A stretch of DNA of 24,994 bases, taken from positions 24,583 through 49,576 of the forward strand of contig CAJJDN010000245.1 of NCBI GenBank assembly GCA_905182985.1, read 5' to 3'. The stretch's first letter is position 1. Each line of letters begins with the position of its first letter. The notes beneath the pieces were generated by a model. That model saw only the letters and a list, made by a program, of their open reading frames with translations. It searched no databases and was not told the DNA's origin. This DNA is from Paramecium sonneborni. Its lineage: Eukaryota; Ciliophora; Oligohymenophorea; Peniculida; Parameciidae. A program made the position numbers and the translations under genes. Shown in pieces: positions 1-10,400 of the stretch.

Positions 1-394
1 CATTCAAACATGATGATTTATGGAAGAAGGAGATATACAATAGATGAATTTAAGCTTAGACTTATGATATGGTAATTTAGGACAGTTGAGAATTTCAGAG
101 GGAGATATGAAAAAAATGATGTAGGAAAATTGGAATCCTTCATTAAGGAGTTTTAATCTGTATTTTTTGAGGCATATCCATGCTACACCAAGATACGATG
201 ATATTTTCATAGATGCATTGACAAGATAAGTATCTCCTCATTATAAAAAACTATATAGGATATTTACCAATGATGCGGCTGCCAAATAAAGGGCACAACT
301 TTAGACACCTATAGGTTACAAGAACTATTGGAAAGCCTGGACATTTAACTTAAAGAGATAAGAGAAATCATAAAAAATTGGAACTGGGATCTGA
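1..394 (+). pseudogene. Left-truncated gene remnant, unrecognised
   Basis: Read with the ciliate code, positions 1 to about 66 are open in one frame (including RRRYTIDEFKLRL). From 68 to the TGA at 392-394 a second frame is open and gives convincing protein-like sequence (GNLGQLRISEGDMKKMMQEN, HATPRYDDIFIDALTRQVSP, TPIGYKNYWKAWTFNLKR). The segment is richer in G+C than the DNA that follows, as expected of coding sequence. The switch of frame near 66 means a one-base indel, or less likely an intron I cannot see. The gene runs off the left edge. I do not recognise the family; the product looks soluble and basic. Confidence that this is coding or formerly coding is fair; function is unknown. Confidence 0.5.
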
Positions 395-2090
395 TTTAGA
401 ATTGAGTTATTCATTAAAACATTATTAGATTTATTTATAAAGTTAATAATCTACTTAAAGCATTCAAATATTAATTTACCTCGTTTATTTTTATATTCCC
501 TACTACTATTTTTTAATTATTACTTCAGCATCGTCTTCTAATTTGTTTGAATTTCTAATATTTGTATATATTACACTGTAAGATTCAAAATTCACTTTAT
601 TATCTCTAAAATCTACATTCTTTCATCTATTTAGCAAAGTTTTCCTTTATTAAATTTGATAAATATAATTTTCAGTAAATTATTCCATTATCAAATGTAG
701 TTATTTTTTATTATGTAATGAGGAAATCTAGACTGTTTCTCTATATTGAATAGATTGTGAATTTTGAATTTTATTGGCAATGTTGCAGAAGCAAAATTAA
801 ATACAAAATACTAACTTTTGATTTTAATGATTTCTATTTAATAATATAATCCGTTGTATAATTATATTATTAACTAATGTAGGAATTAATTTTTCTTACT
901 ATTAAATAATATGATAGTAAATAGTTAAACAAAATCGTTGAGTAACAGAGCTATTCTCACTAAATATCAAATACTCTCTATACTCATTTAAGTATTAATG
1001 ATTATTATTAATACACTAAAATTAAATTAGAAATATTAAATTATTAGACAGGGAAAATTTACTTTTTAAACTAGGGATGTTATGCTTCTAAATCATAGTT
1101 ATTTATGTCTAATAGATGGACAAATAAAGCCAAACTATTCAGTAGCTTCAATATTAAAAATATGATTCATAAACCCTTAAAGACATTAATACCTTAATCA
1201 TTCCATCCATATAATCCTGATATCAATAAAAATTTATATCGATCAAATAAATTTTATTAAAGATTATGGGCTATAATTTTTTCAAAAGTTGTGTGATGTT
1301 CATGTATGATTCACTCAGTTATGAATTCAGCTCTTTAGACTTTCCTTTACATGTAATTACTTAATGATATTATCCTACTTAAATCATATAATCCTATCAT
1401 AAGATTCAGTTTCCTTAAATGAATGTAATAATTATAAAAGATTTAAGCTGCTGACTAAAAAAATCTATTCCATTTTGTTTAGTTTATTGATATTTTTTAT
1501 TAAATAATTTCTAATTCTTCCCTAAATCAATCTCTCTTTTATTGATAGTTTTTATAATTAAGAAGTTCTTGGCATACCTTCAATTGATTATTTTTATTAT
1601 TACTAATTATTTATTTATGAATTGAAATTAGTTTACTAAATACCTTTTTGCTTTTGATATCTGGCTCAAAATGTTCAACATGTATTAGAATAAAATGGAT
1701 ATCTAAGATATATATCTTTGATATATTCATGCACGGTTCATCAACTTTTTTGGAATAATCAAATGAAGAATAATGGATCTTTTAATTAAATAAATAGATA
1801 TTACAAATTTAGATAAATTTATTACATTGCCATTTAGTTTAAGAATAAATTCTAAGTTTTCCAAATTAAATTTGATTTTGAAAGAAATTCTTTAAATACT
1901 CCTTAAAATTATAATGTTAGTTGATTAAATGATAATTTATTGTACCGAAATTAAGAAGTAAAATATCATATTTTGGCGAACTATACTGAAGAAAAAATTT
2001 TTTACAAGTTTATAAAAAATTTGCATATTTTAAATATTAAAGTAATTAATTTAATAACACTTCTTGAGATTCTAGTTTTAAATTATTTGA
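395..2090. other. AT-rich stretch with no supportable gene
   Basis: This is about 1.7 kb of very AT-rich DNA. Frames are closed by TGA at frequent intervals, and no family motif, tRNA or tandem array was seen. A short stretch near 1266-1370 (MGYNFFKSCVMFMYDSLSYE) is a little richer in G+C and could be an exon remnant, but it is too short to call. Confidence 0.5.
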
Positions 2091-2593
2091 AATAAATCAT
2101 AGAGATACTTAACGGACAGTTTGGAATAAGAGAACATAGAAGATTATTAAATAATTGAATTCTAAAAGAAACTTTTAAATCAAAGAGAGGAAATTATTTC
2201 AGTAGCTAGAGTAGATAAAGAAAATCAATGGTAAATAATTTTCAGATAAATCTATATGTCAACTACGCTATAGCGCCACTATATCAACACTATCTGTGAT
2301 CTACATCAGATGCCATTATAAGTACCATTACTTTATATGGCATTACCTGCCATATATTGTAATGATGTCTATAAAAAACTAAAAGTGTCTTGACCTTACA
2401 ATAAGAAGAAACTAATGAAATATTTGATTTAATTTAGAAATCAAAATAATCATAAGAAGCTAAAAATCAACTTAAAATAGATTAAATTACGCATGTTTCA
2501 AGCATTTCAGCAAAATTAACAACATATATTTCTTTAGTTAGAGTAGTTCTTCCAAAAGGAATGCCTTACTGTCTATTATTTATGATCTTATGA
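2091..2593 (+). pseudogene. Gene remnant with one frameshift, unrecognised
   Basis: With TAA/TAG read as Gln, a frame is open from 2091 (just after a TGA) to the TGA at 2391-2393. It gives protein-like sequence such as EEIISVARVDKENQW and HQMPLQVPLLYMALPAIYC. The coding signal then continues in another frame from 2390 (LTLQQEETNEIFDLIQKSKQ, VRVVLPKGMPYCLLFMIL) to a TGA at 2591-2593. The two halves abut at about 2390, so a single-base indel probably broke one gene. No start codon with clear context is visible, so the 5' end is probably lost or lies across an unrecognised intron. I do not recognise the family. The signal rests on codon composition and low TGA density, not on homology. Confidence 0.4.
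2334..2356. repeat. Perfect 9-bp inverted repeat
   Basis: TATATGGCA at 2334-2342 is the exact reverse complement of TGCCATATA at 2348-2356, separated by 5 nt (TTACC). It lies inside the coding-like remnant, so it may be incidental to protein sequence. Confidence 0.75.
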
Positions 2594-3069
2594 TATGGGA
2601 TAATTGATAATAAAATCTATTTGAAAGCTATTTTAGTCAACTTCTTATATGAATAAACATATAATATGAAACCATGATCGATAATGATGATTATTAATTA
2701 GATGTATATAGTAAATCAAGATCTTACCTAGAAGCTATATTTTAAGTAATAAGTATTAAGTGAGAAAAACATCACTGTCAATCATTAATCAATATTAATA
2801 TATTTGATTAACAGATATACTATTTCAAAAGATGAATTTTATTGCTGTGAATAAAATCACGTCTGTACTTCCATATTTCCCTTTAATAATAAATTTAGAT
2901 CGATTATGCAAAGCTATCTTTGGTCCTTTCCTCAGAGGGCTTCCCTTACTAAAATTATCTATTTTCCTTCCATCCCTTTAACAATGGTTAAATGACATTA
3001 TAACATGAATTATTTATATCTGATAACTAAAAAATTTAAATATAATGTTTATAATATTCTTGATAATAA
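2594..3069. other. Interval without a supportable gene
   Basis: Mostly AT-rich. Positions 2830-2990 are less AT-rich and open on both strands (plus: KITSVLPYFPLIINLDRLCK; minus: KGSPLRKGPKIALHNRSKFI). The strand cannot be decided and no family is recognised. It may be a small exon remnant. Confidence 0.35.
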
Positions 3070-4589
3070 TCAATTCTTCTTTTATTTTGGTTTTAATTTA
3101 CTTTCCATAAAGTAACCTCCTTTAGATTTGAATAATTATCGCAAATCTAAGCCTTAATAATTAAAAAATTCTCCTTTAAAGATTAAAGCATCCTATGCTT
3201 AAAATAAAGCTGTTTGGGAAAGATGAAGTATTGTAATAATTGTGTTTACTAGTTAATAGAGAAATAAATACCATCTTCTGGAGGAATATTAAATGGCGCT
3301 AAATTTTACTAATTCTGAAATGATTCTTTGGGCTAAACCTCCCATCAACGAATAGATTTATCTCCACTACAAGATGCTAATTTAGTACCATCAGGAGAGA
3401 AGCATACTGAATTGACACTATCATGATGGCCATCCAATTTTGATATTTATTATCTTGTTTTAAGATCCCATAAACGGATAGAGTTATCCCAGCTACCAGA
3501 TGCTAATGTTATAGAATCAGGCGAGAAACTAACTGAATTGATACAATCGTAATGGCCCTCCAATTTGGTTATTTATTATCCTGTTTTAGAATCCCATAAA
3601 CGGATGGAGTTATCCCAACTACCAGATGCTAATAGAGTACCATTAGGTGAGAAGCATACTGATGAAACATAACTAGTATGACCATCCAATTTGAATTTTA
3701 ATTCTCCTGTCTTAATATCCCAGAAACAGATTGAGTAATCTCTACTTCCAGATGCTATTGTATTACCATCAGAGGAGAAGCATATCGAACAGATCTAATC
3801 ATTATGGCCTTCAAATTTATTTTTTTATTAACCTGATTTAGCATCCCATAAACAGGTAGACTTATCTGCACTACCAGATGCTAATGTAGTACCATTTGGA
3901 GAAAAGCATACTGATTATATATAATTAGAATGGCCATCAAATTTATTTAGCTCATGGATTTTCAAGTTCTTCCATTTACAATTAAATAATTAAGCTCCAT
4001 TTAAATTCAGTCCGCTTATATCCACATTATTGAATTCTGATCCACTCAAATTACATCTAACAAAATTACCTCCAATTAAAGAAGTATTCTATATCTTATA
4101 TTTTCGAAGCATGAGTACTTTAGATCAGACTTCATATCAACTAATAAATTTATTGAGTTAGATCCGCATACTATGAATTAGTTATCAATAGCGGTAAAAT
4201 GAACTAAAAATCTTAAAAATAAAATTATCTTTTTGTTTTTTCCATTTGCTTTTATTATAGCTTTTTTAATTTCTAAGTATTTTTCTGATGAAAAATTATT
4301 TTTATTAAATCGTGGTCTTTAATTTATGTAAGAATTTTAGTAATTATCTTGATATTATTTTTTACAACATCTAGCTTTTTTTCCATGTTCTCAGATGATA
4401 AAATCTCTATTTTAAACAAATTTTAAACAAATTTAGTTGATACTCACCTATCGAAAGATATCGTAGACAATCTGATATGTTTTCTTTTTTCAACATATCA
4501 ATCACATCTTTAAATATTTATTCATCAATATCTTCAACGTAAGCAAAAACCTCAGACAAATCTTCATTCAAGTATTTAGTTTAATTCAT
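3070..4589 (-). pseudogene. Decayed pentapeptide plus WD40-repeat protein gene
   Basis: The minus-strand gene starts at ATG 4589-4587 (MNQTKYLNEDLSEVFAYVED) and ends at TGA 3072-3070 (...KPKQKKN). The N-terminal helical part is followed by a pentapeptide-like section at about 3965-4085 (TSLIGGNFVRCNLSGSEF, NLNGAQLFNCKW). Then come five clear WD40 blades at about 3345-3960, each like KLEGHYDCINSVSFSPD ... LASGSWDNSIRLWD. Such proteins are predicted scaffolds with a beta-propeller; Paramecium has many paralogues (family knowledge). This copy is broken. It has an 11-bp tandem duplication (4410-4431), single-base losses near 4308 and 4092, a TGA replacing the Leu codon of a blade (3345-3347, IR-stop-W), and a frameshift near 3255 before the conserved C-terminal tail (ILHLSQTALFQAQDALIFKG). 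It cannot make the full protein. Confidence 0.88.
4410..4431. repeat. 11-bp tandem duplication breaking the WD40 gene
   Basis: TTTTAAACAAA occurs twice in direct succession (4410-4420 and 4421-4431). Removing one copy restores the minus-strand frame from LSIGEYQLNLFK into IEILSSENMEKKLD, so this is a frameshifting duplication. It is also present at 5911-5932, as expected if contigs A and B are the same locus. Confidence 0.8.
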
Positions 4590-5797
4590 GATTTATGTAA
4601 AAAATTATTTAATTTTTATTACATTAATATTAAGTTTTATGTTTATAAAAAATCAAAAATAAAAAATAATAGAAATAGGTTTTTATTGTGGTTAAATTGT
4701 CTATTGATTAATTATTTTTTTGCTTGTATTTTATTTTTAATAACATATGACTGGAATTTTCAGATTTATTTAAGGTTATGGTTAGTGCTATATAATTTTG
4801 TAGAATACTCAGGTTAAACTAATATTTTTAGAGAAAACAGGCTAAACTTATTAATGTAATTTAAGAATTCATTAAAATTCTATTTGAAATTCTGTTGGTT
4901 TTTATAATTTTGGTATATTTGAATACAAAATAAATAGAATTGTTTTAGATTATTTTAAGATAGTAACTCCAATTATAATAGATTATCTAGTGAAAAATAA
5001 ATTAATTAGTAAATGGAACATAATGTTTATATTTTGAATAAATAAACAGAATTGGAAACAATTAAATTATTTCTAGTTTTGTAGATTTAATATTTGAGAG
5101 CTTTTATAATGGAGAACCTACTAATGAATTAAATGATTATTTTTTAATTTTCTACAAATTCTATGTCTTAATCCAAGGGTATAGTTGTTTCAAAATTGAA
5201 GTAACATACTCTAGATTTAGTCTACTATTTTTAAAACTTATTGTTCCTAATACAAAAATATTCAAATTCTATTTACAATGGGCGTTATTCATAATTTCAT
5301 CTATTAAAAGATGTATAGGAAAATAAAGGATTTAATAAATGCCTGAGGATATTATATATCCTGAATTTCAATAATATAAAATTTGATTATTAATTGCCAA
5401 AATACTATGATGGAAATAAAATGAGCACCCAAAGATTTATTATTTTCTATAAGCAATTTGAAAATAATGAGTTATAGGTATTAGGTATGTCCTATGTGTA
5501 GATAAGAATTAATTTAAGAAATATTAGAAAATTTTTGTATAAAAAAATTGAAAAAAATTTAACAAATAAAATAAGGTTACTTTAAAAATAGAAAATTATA
5601 TGTTTTTTAGAGTAATGAAAAATAAAATTAACAATTTATTTATTTCCCTATTCTATTTGATTTTGCTTATTTTAGATTTAAAATTTTTATTTTATTTAAC
5701 TTTTTTTGCACTTTAAATTGCCACTTTTGCAATATTCTTGAATTAAAAATGAAAAAGACGCCTTTTACCTTACATTTAGCTTTAGAATATTGCAACT
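4590..5797. other. AT-rich intergenic region upstream of the WD40 gene
   Basis: There is no gene I can support. The DNA is extremely AT-rich. A frame at about 5421-5618 (MSTQRFIIFYKQFENN...) is open only because TGA is rare. The region ends in the inverted repeat at 5727-5795. It contains the upstream region of the minus-strand WD40 gene, but no promoter motif can be named in Paramecium. Confidence 0.5.
5727..5795. repeat. 11-bp inverted repeat beside the contig end
   Basis: TTGCAATATTC (5727-5737) and GAATATTGCAA (5785-5795) are perfect reverse complements with a 47-nt spacer. The spacer holds a smaller AAAAG...CTTTT pair around 5752-5765. Contig A ends two bases after the right arm and contig C (12595) begins inside the same arm, so the structure may have stopped the assembler. 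The second copy is at 7228-7296. Confidence 0.8.
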
Positions 5798-5798
5798 N
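5798..5798. other. Contig join (single N) between A and B
   Basis: A single undetermined base separates contig A from contig B, whose first 1500 bp repeat the end of A. Confidence 0.95.
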
Positions 5799-6090
5799 AT
5801 TTTTATTAAATCGTGGTCTTTAATTTATGTAAGAATTTTAGTAATTATCTTGATATTATTTTTTACAACATCTAGCTTTTTTTCCATGTTCTCAGATGAT
5901 AAAATCTCTATTTTAAACAAATTTTAAACAAATTTAGTTGATACTCACCTATCGAAAGATATCGTAGACAATCTGATATGTTTTCTTTTTTCAACATATC
6001 AATCACATCTTTAAATATTTATTCATCAATATCTTCAACGTAAGCAAAAACCTCAGACAAATCTTCATTCAAGTATTTAGTTTAATTCAT
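5799..6090 (-). pseudogene. Second copy of the 5' part of the WD40 gene
   Basis: Starts at ATG 6090-6088 and runs to the contig edge at 5799, covering only the N-terminal helical segment (about the first 97 codons). It carries the same 11-bp duplication (5911-5932) as the copy at 4298-4589, so it is the same locus seen through a second contig and not an independent paralogue. Confidence 0.85.
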
Positions 6091-7287
6091 GATTTATGTA
6101 AAAAATTATTTAATTTTTATTACATTAATATTAAGTTTTATGTTTATAAAAAATCAAAAATAAAAAATAATAGAAATAGGTTTTTATTGTGGTTAAATTG
6201 TCTATTGATTAATTATTTTTTTGCTTGTATTTTATTTTTAATAACATATGACTGGAATTTTCAGATTTATTTAAGGTTATGGTTAGTGCTATATAATTTT
6301 GTAGAATACTCAGGTTAAACTAATATTTTTAGAGAAAACAGGCTAAACTTATTAATGTAATTTAAGAATTCATTAAAATTCTATTTGAAATTCTGTTGGT
6401 TTTTATAATTTTGGTATATTTGAATACAAAATAAATAGAATTGTTTTAGATTATTTTAAGATAGTAACTCCAATTATAATAGATTATCTAGTGAAAAATA
6501 AATTAATTAGTAAATGGAACATAATGTTTATATTTTGAATAAATAAACAGAATTGGAAACAATTAAATTATTTCTAGTTTTGTAGATTTAATATTTGAGA
6601 GCTTTTATAATGGAGAACCTACTAATGAATTAAATGATTATTTTTTAATTTTCTACAAATTCTATGTCTTAATCCAAGGGTATAGTTGTTTCAAAATTGA
6701 AGTAACATACTCTAGATTTAGTCTACTATTTTTAAAACTTATTGTTCCTAATACAAAAATATTCAAATTCTATTTACAATGGGCGTTATTCATAATTTCA
6801 TCTATTAAAAGATGTATAGGAAAATAAAGGATTTAATAAATGCCTGAGGATATTATATATCCTGAATTTCAATAATATAAAATTTGATTATTAATTGCCA
6901 AAATACTATGATGGAAATAAAATGAGCACCCAAAGATTTATTATTTTCTATAAGCAATTTGAAAATAATGAGTTATAGGTATTAGGTATGTCCTATGTGT
7001 AGATAAGAATTAATTTAAGAAATATTAGAAAATTTTTGTATAAAAAAATTGAAAAAAATTTAACAAATAAAATAAGGTTACTTTAAAAATAGAAAATTAT
7101 ATGTTTTTTAGAGTAATGAAAAATAAAATTAACAATTTATTTATTTCCCTATTCTATTTGATTTTGCTTATTTTAGATTTAAAATTTTTATTTTATTTAA
7201 CTTTTTTTGCACTTTAAATTGCCACTTTTGCAATATTCTTGAATTAAAAATGAAAAAGACGCCTTTTACCTTACATTTAGCTTTAGA
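6091..7287. other. AT-rich intergenic DNA (copy of 4590-5786)
   Basis: Repeats the content of 4590-5786. Nothing beyond the inverted repeat was seen. Confidence 0.6.
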
Positions 7288-7437
7288 ATATTGCAACTCT
7301 TCATCATCACAATAATACAATAACAGATTAAAATATTATCATTTTTCGGTGTAATCAGACAGACCCGGACCACAAAAAAATTTGTTAGGACTAAAAATTC
7401 ATGTTTACACTTTAGAATCATATTTCTAGAGCTTGTA
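7288..7437. repeat. 150-bp segment shared with the start of contig C (12595-12744)
   Basis: From ATATTGCAACTCTTC to GAGCTTGTA this segment matches 12595-12744 at offset 5307. After the shared terminal TA (7436-7437 and 12743-12744) the two contigs diverge: ATAAATTAG here, CCTTATTTC in contig C. The segment includes a relatively G+C-rich patch (CAGACAGACCCGGACCAC). It marks the point where contig B gains its extra DNA. Confidence 0.88.
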
Positions 7438-7441
7438 ATAA

Positions 7442-10400
7442 ATTAGAGAAATTAAAAATTTAGAAATTAGTTCAGAAAGCAGCATTATAGAATCAAGTGA
7501 AGAAGATAATAAAAATAAAGATTAACAAAATATATAATAAATGTAAAGATTATTAAGACAAAAAAGTGAAGGTGTAATTTAAGAAATGCAAGTTAATGAT
7601 GAGTAAAAAGATGTTCAATAATAAAATTTAAATAACACATTAGAAAAAAATTTAACTGATTTCATGTAATTTAATCAAGATTACAAAAATTTAAGTGAAG
7701 ATACAAAATTTAGACTAAATTGTTCATTCACAAAATTATTTTAAAAAAATGTTCAATGGATTTTTTGGAGATATTACGAATGGTTAAAGTAAAAATTCTT
7801 TTGTTATCAATTAATTGTAAATAATGAAAAAGGAACACTACTGTAAAACTCTAAATAAATTTATCACTCAATTCCACCTATATAAGGAACAGAGACATAT
7901 TTTAACGAAGAGTACAATAAATTAAAAACTTACTGTTTTAACGAGGGTTTACCCTTATTTTTCTAAACAATAACAATGAATGAGTTTGATGAAAAAACTT
8001 TTAAAAATATGAGAGGTTTGAATTATTTAGATTTAGAGGACTTTCAAATAGTGTAAAGATTGAACAAAGTTAATATTCGTTACGAAGAGCTAATGTAAAA
8101 CGCAAACAATTTTGTAGATTATTATTTATTCTTAATGAAACATTACAAAAAGGTAATAAAAAATAAATTTAACAATTAATTGAATCCACATAAAGATTTT
8201 AATCATTATAAATTTGGGTTATATGGGGATTATAAGGCAATGGTTACAAGAATTGAATTTTAAAATAGGGGATCATTGCACTTTCACTAATTTATTTTTA
8301 TCAATTAAAATGAAAATAATTTATATAATGAATGTTATTTATAATATATACTTGGTGAATTTTCATTATATAATAGCAATTTTCAAAAAGATGTTAAATT
8401 TTTACACAAGTATGATTTATTTCATCATTGTTCTTTGGAAAAATGCATCACAAAAGACACACAAACATGCCGATTCGGATTTCCCTAAAATATTACTAAC
8501 GGATAATATAATACAATAAAGGGAATATAGAATAATTAAAGAAGATTGAAATAAGAAGATTAAAATGTTATTACATTTTATAGGGACACAGTAAAATTTT
8601 TCAATTCAAATTGTTAAATAAATATGTGTAATGATGAAAATATTTTGGGTTATTTAACAAAGTATATTAATAAAACACAATAAAAAAATAAAAACTTAAC
8701 TGGAAAAGAGAGTGCTTCAAGAGAAAATATGTTTGATTACCCTGAAAACAATACAATAATGGACCAAGTAAAAAAATTTTTAGATGAAAAACAGACTTCA
8801 CTCTAAGAAGCCTATTTTGCCTTTAAATAAACATAAATAATTGAATCTTCTTTTAATGTCATAAAAATAAAATAATAACCTATGACAACTTAAATCAGTA
8901 GCAAGGTTGATTATTTTGATTAAATAACAGTTAAAAATGTTGATGAAATGTTTGAAATTAACTAAATTTCGAATAGTTGGTATCGATATATCAATAGACC
9001 AGAAGAATTAGAATTACTTAATTTTTATGAGTATTGTGTAACAACAATTTTTTATGGAAAAAAATAAAAATACATAATGAAAATGAAACAGGAATTAATG
9101 TCTAACATTTTGAATGGTGCAATTAGAAATTTTTTGGTTGATTAAAATTCTAATATAATTAAAATAAAAGAAAACTCATAAAATAAAAAAATTATTATTT
9201 AAACATCTTATTTGCACCCTTCAGAAGACTATAAAGGGATAAATAATGTGTATTTTTTATAAATGTTACAATTATTTTGGCCTCATAGAAAAAATTCATG
9301 GATTCAAAATACATTTGATAATTACGATGGATATATAAAAGCATACCACAATTTAATAAATAGTTTTGATTATCCTAGAGAAGATAATATTTAAAATTAT
9401 TACAGAATAAAATACTGCAAATATTAAGAATATCCTTTAAAACATTATGTATATTAGATTTAATTAATTAAATTGAATAATAAATGGATATAGAGTTAGA
9501 ATATAAACGCATTGATGATATAAAAACAATTATTCCATACCTTTATCCATAAAAAGTGATGAATGAAATATACAAATTTTAAATAAATGAAGTTATAGAT
9601 AATATTAAAAAAGATATTTAGTTATTTTGGGATCAAATGTCTTAAACTTCCAAAATAATAATTATAAATTTAGGTTTAATATGCAAAGAATATGGTTCTT
9701 CTGGGCTTTATGATGTATGTCCATAAAAAGAAAGCATTTAAAAATACTTTATTAATAAAAATGAACAATTTAATGATAATATGAATAAAAATTATCTTAT
9801 AGATTAAAACTAGATTTTATCATAATTAAAAGATGATTTATTGAGTTAAGATCCTTGCTTATATAGAAATGCTGTAACAATTGTAGAATATGAAGAAGGG
9901 AAAATTCGAAAGCAGGTAAAATGGGAAAGTATAAGTTAATAAATGTGTGTATTGTTAATGCTATAAAACATATTACTTAATTTTTAAACTTCTTAACAGG
10001 AAAAAAAAATTTATGAAGGTGCTTTTATTCACGGTCCAGGAGGAGTAGGAAAAACATTCTTAATAACATTTTTGATTCAACTTGCATAAGAATCTGGTTT
10101 AAATTACAATATTTTATGTCCAACCCAATAAGCTGTATAAAACTTAAACTTTATTTGTCGATAATAAAATATTCATAATATAAATGCTTAAACAATTCAT
10201 AGTTATTTTCAATTAAAACATGATTAAAAAATATCTCATTTATGGCTTTAATTTGAACATTATATAAAATTTTAGGGAATTAAAAATTTTAATTACACTA
10301 ATCAAATTTATTAATAAATCATAAGGTTTTAGTTTTAAAATAGAACCATTATCGAAAAAAAACTAAGAGATGTTGATTTGCTGTTAATTGAAGAAGTTTC

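Larger units (their letters stand above)
4298..5797. repeat. 1500-bp end of contig A, repeated at 5799-7298
   Basis: From ATTTTTATTAAATCGTGG at 4298 to GCAACT at 5797, the sequence recurs without a difference I can see at 5799-7298. Copy 1 ends at the N (5798) and copy 2 starts at it. This is the pattern of two overlapping contigs placed side by side rather than merged, not of a biological tandem duplication. Confidence 0.9.
5799..7298. repeat. Second copy of the 1500-bp contig overlap
   Basis: Matches 4298-5797 at a constant offset of 1501. It contains the N-terminal part of the WD40 gene, the AT-rich upstream region and the inverted repeat (7228-7296). Most likely an unmerged contig overlap. 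Confidence 0.9.

Noticed and set aside
2830..2990. Weak likeness of KITSVLPYFPL to a phosphoribosyl pyrophosphate synthetase motif
   Set aside because: The residues that should follow (arginine-glutamine-aspartate and ISAKLVA-like) are absent, and the opposite strand is equally open.
4405..4445. Intron GT...TAG at the WD40 frameshift
   Set aside because: Removing the 22-nt GTTTAAA...ATAG segment leads to an immediate TGA, whereas removing one 11-bp unit restores the family sequence.
4298..7298. Biological tandem duplication or long terminal repeat
   Set aside because: Identical copies meet exactly at an assembly N; contig overlap explains them more simply.
8214..8519. 101-codon ATG-to-TAA frame on the plus strand (standard code)
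   Set aside because: It overlaps the Rep domain in another frame; the Rep frame carries the HUH and CRFGFP motifs.
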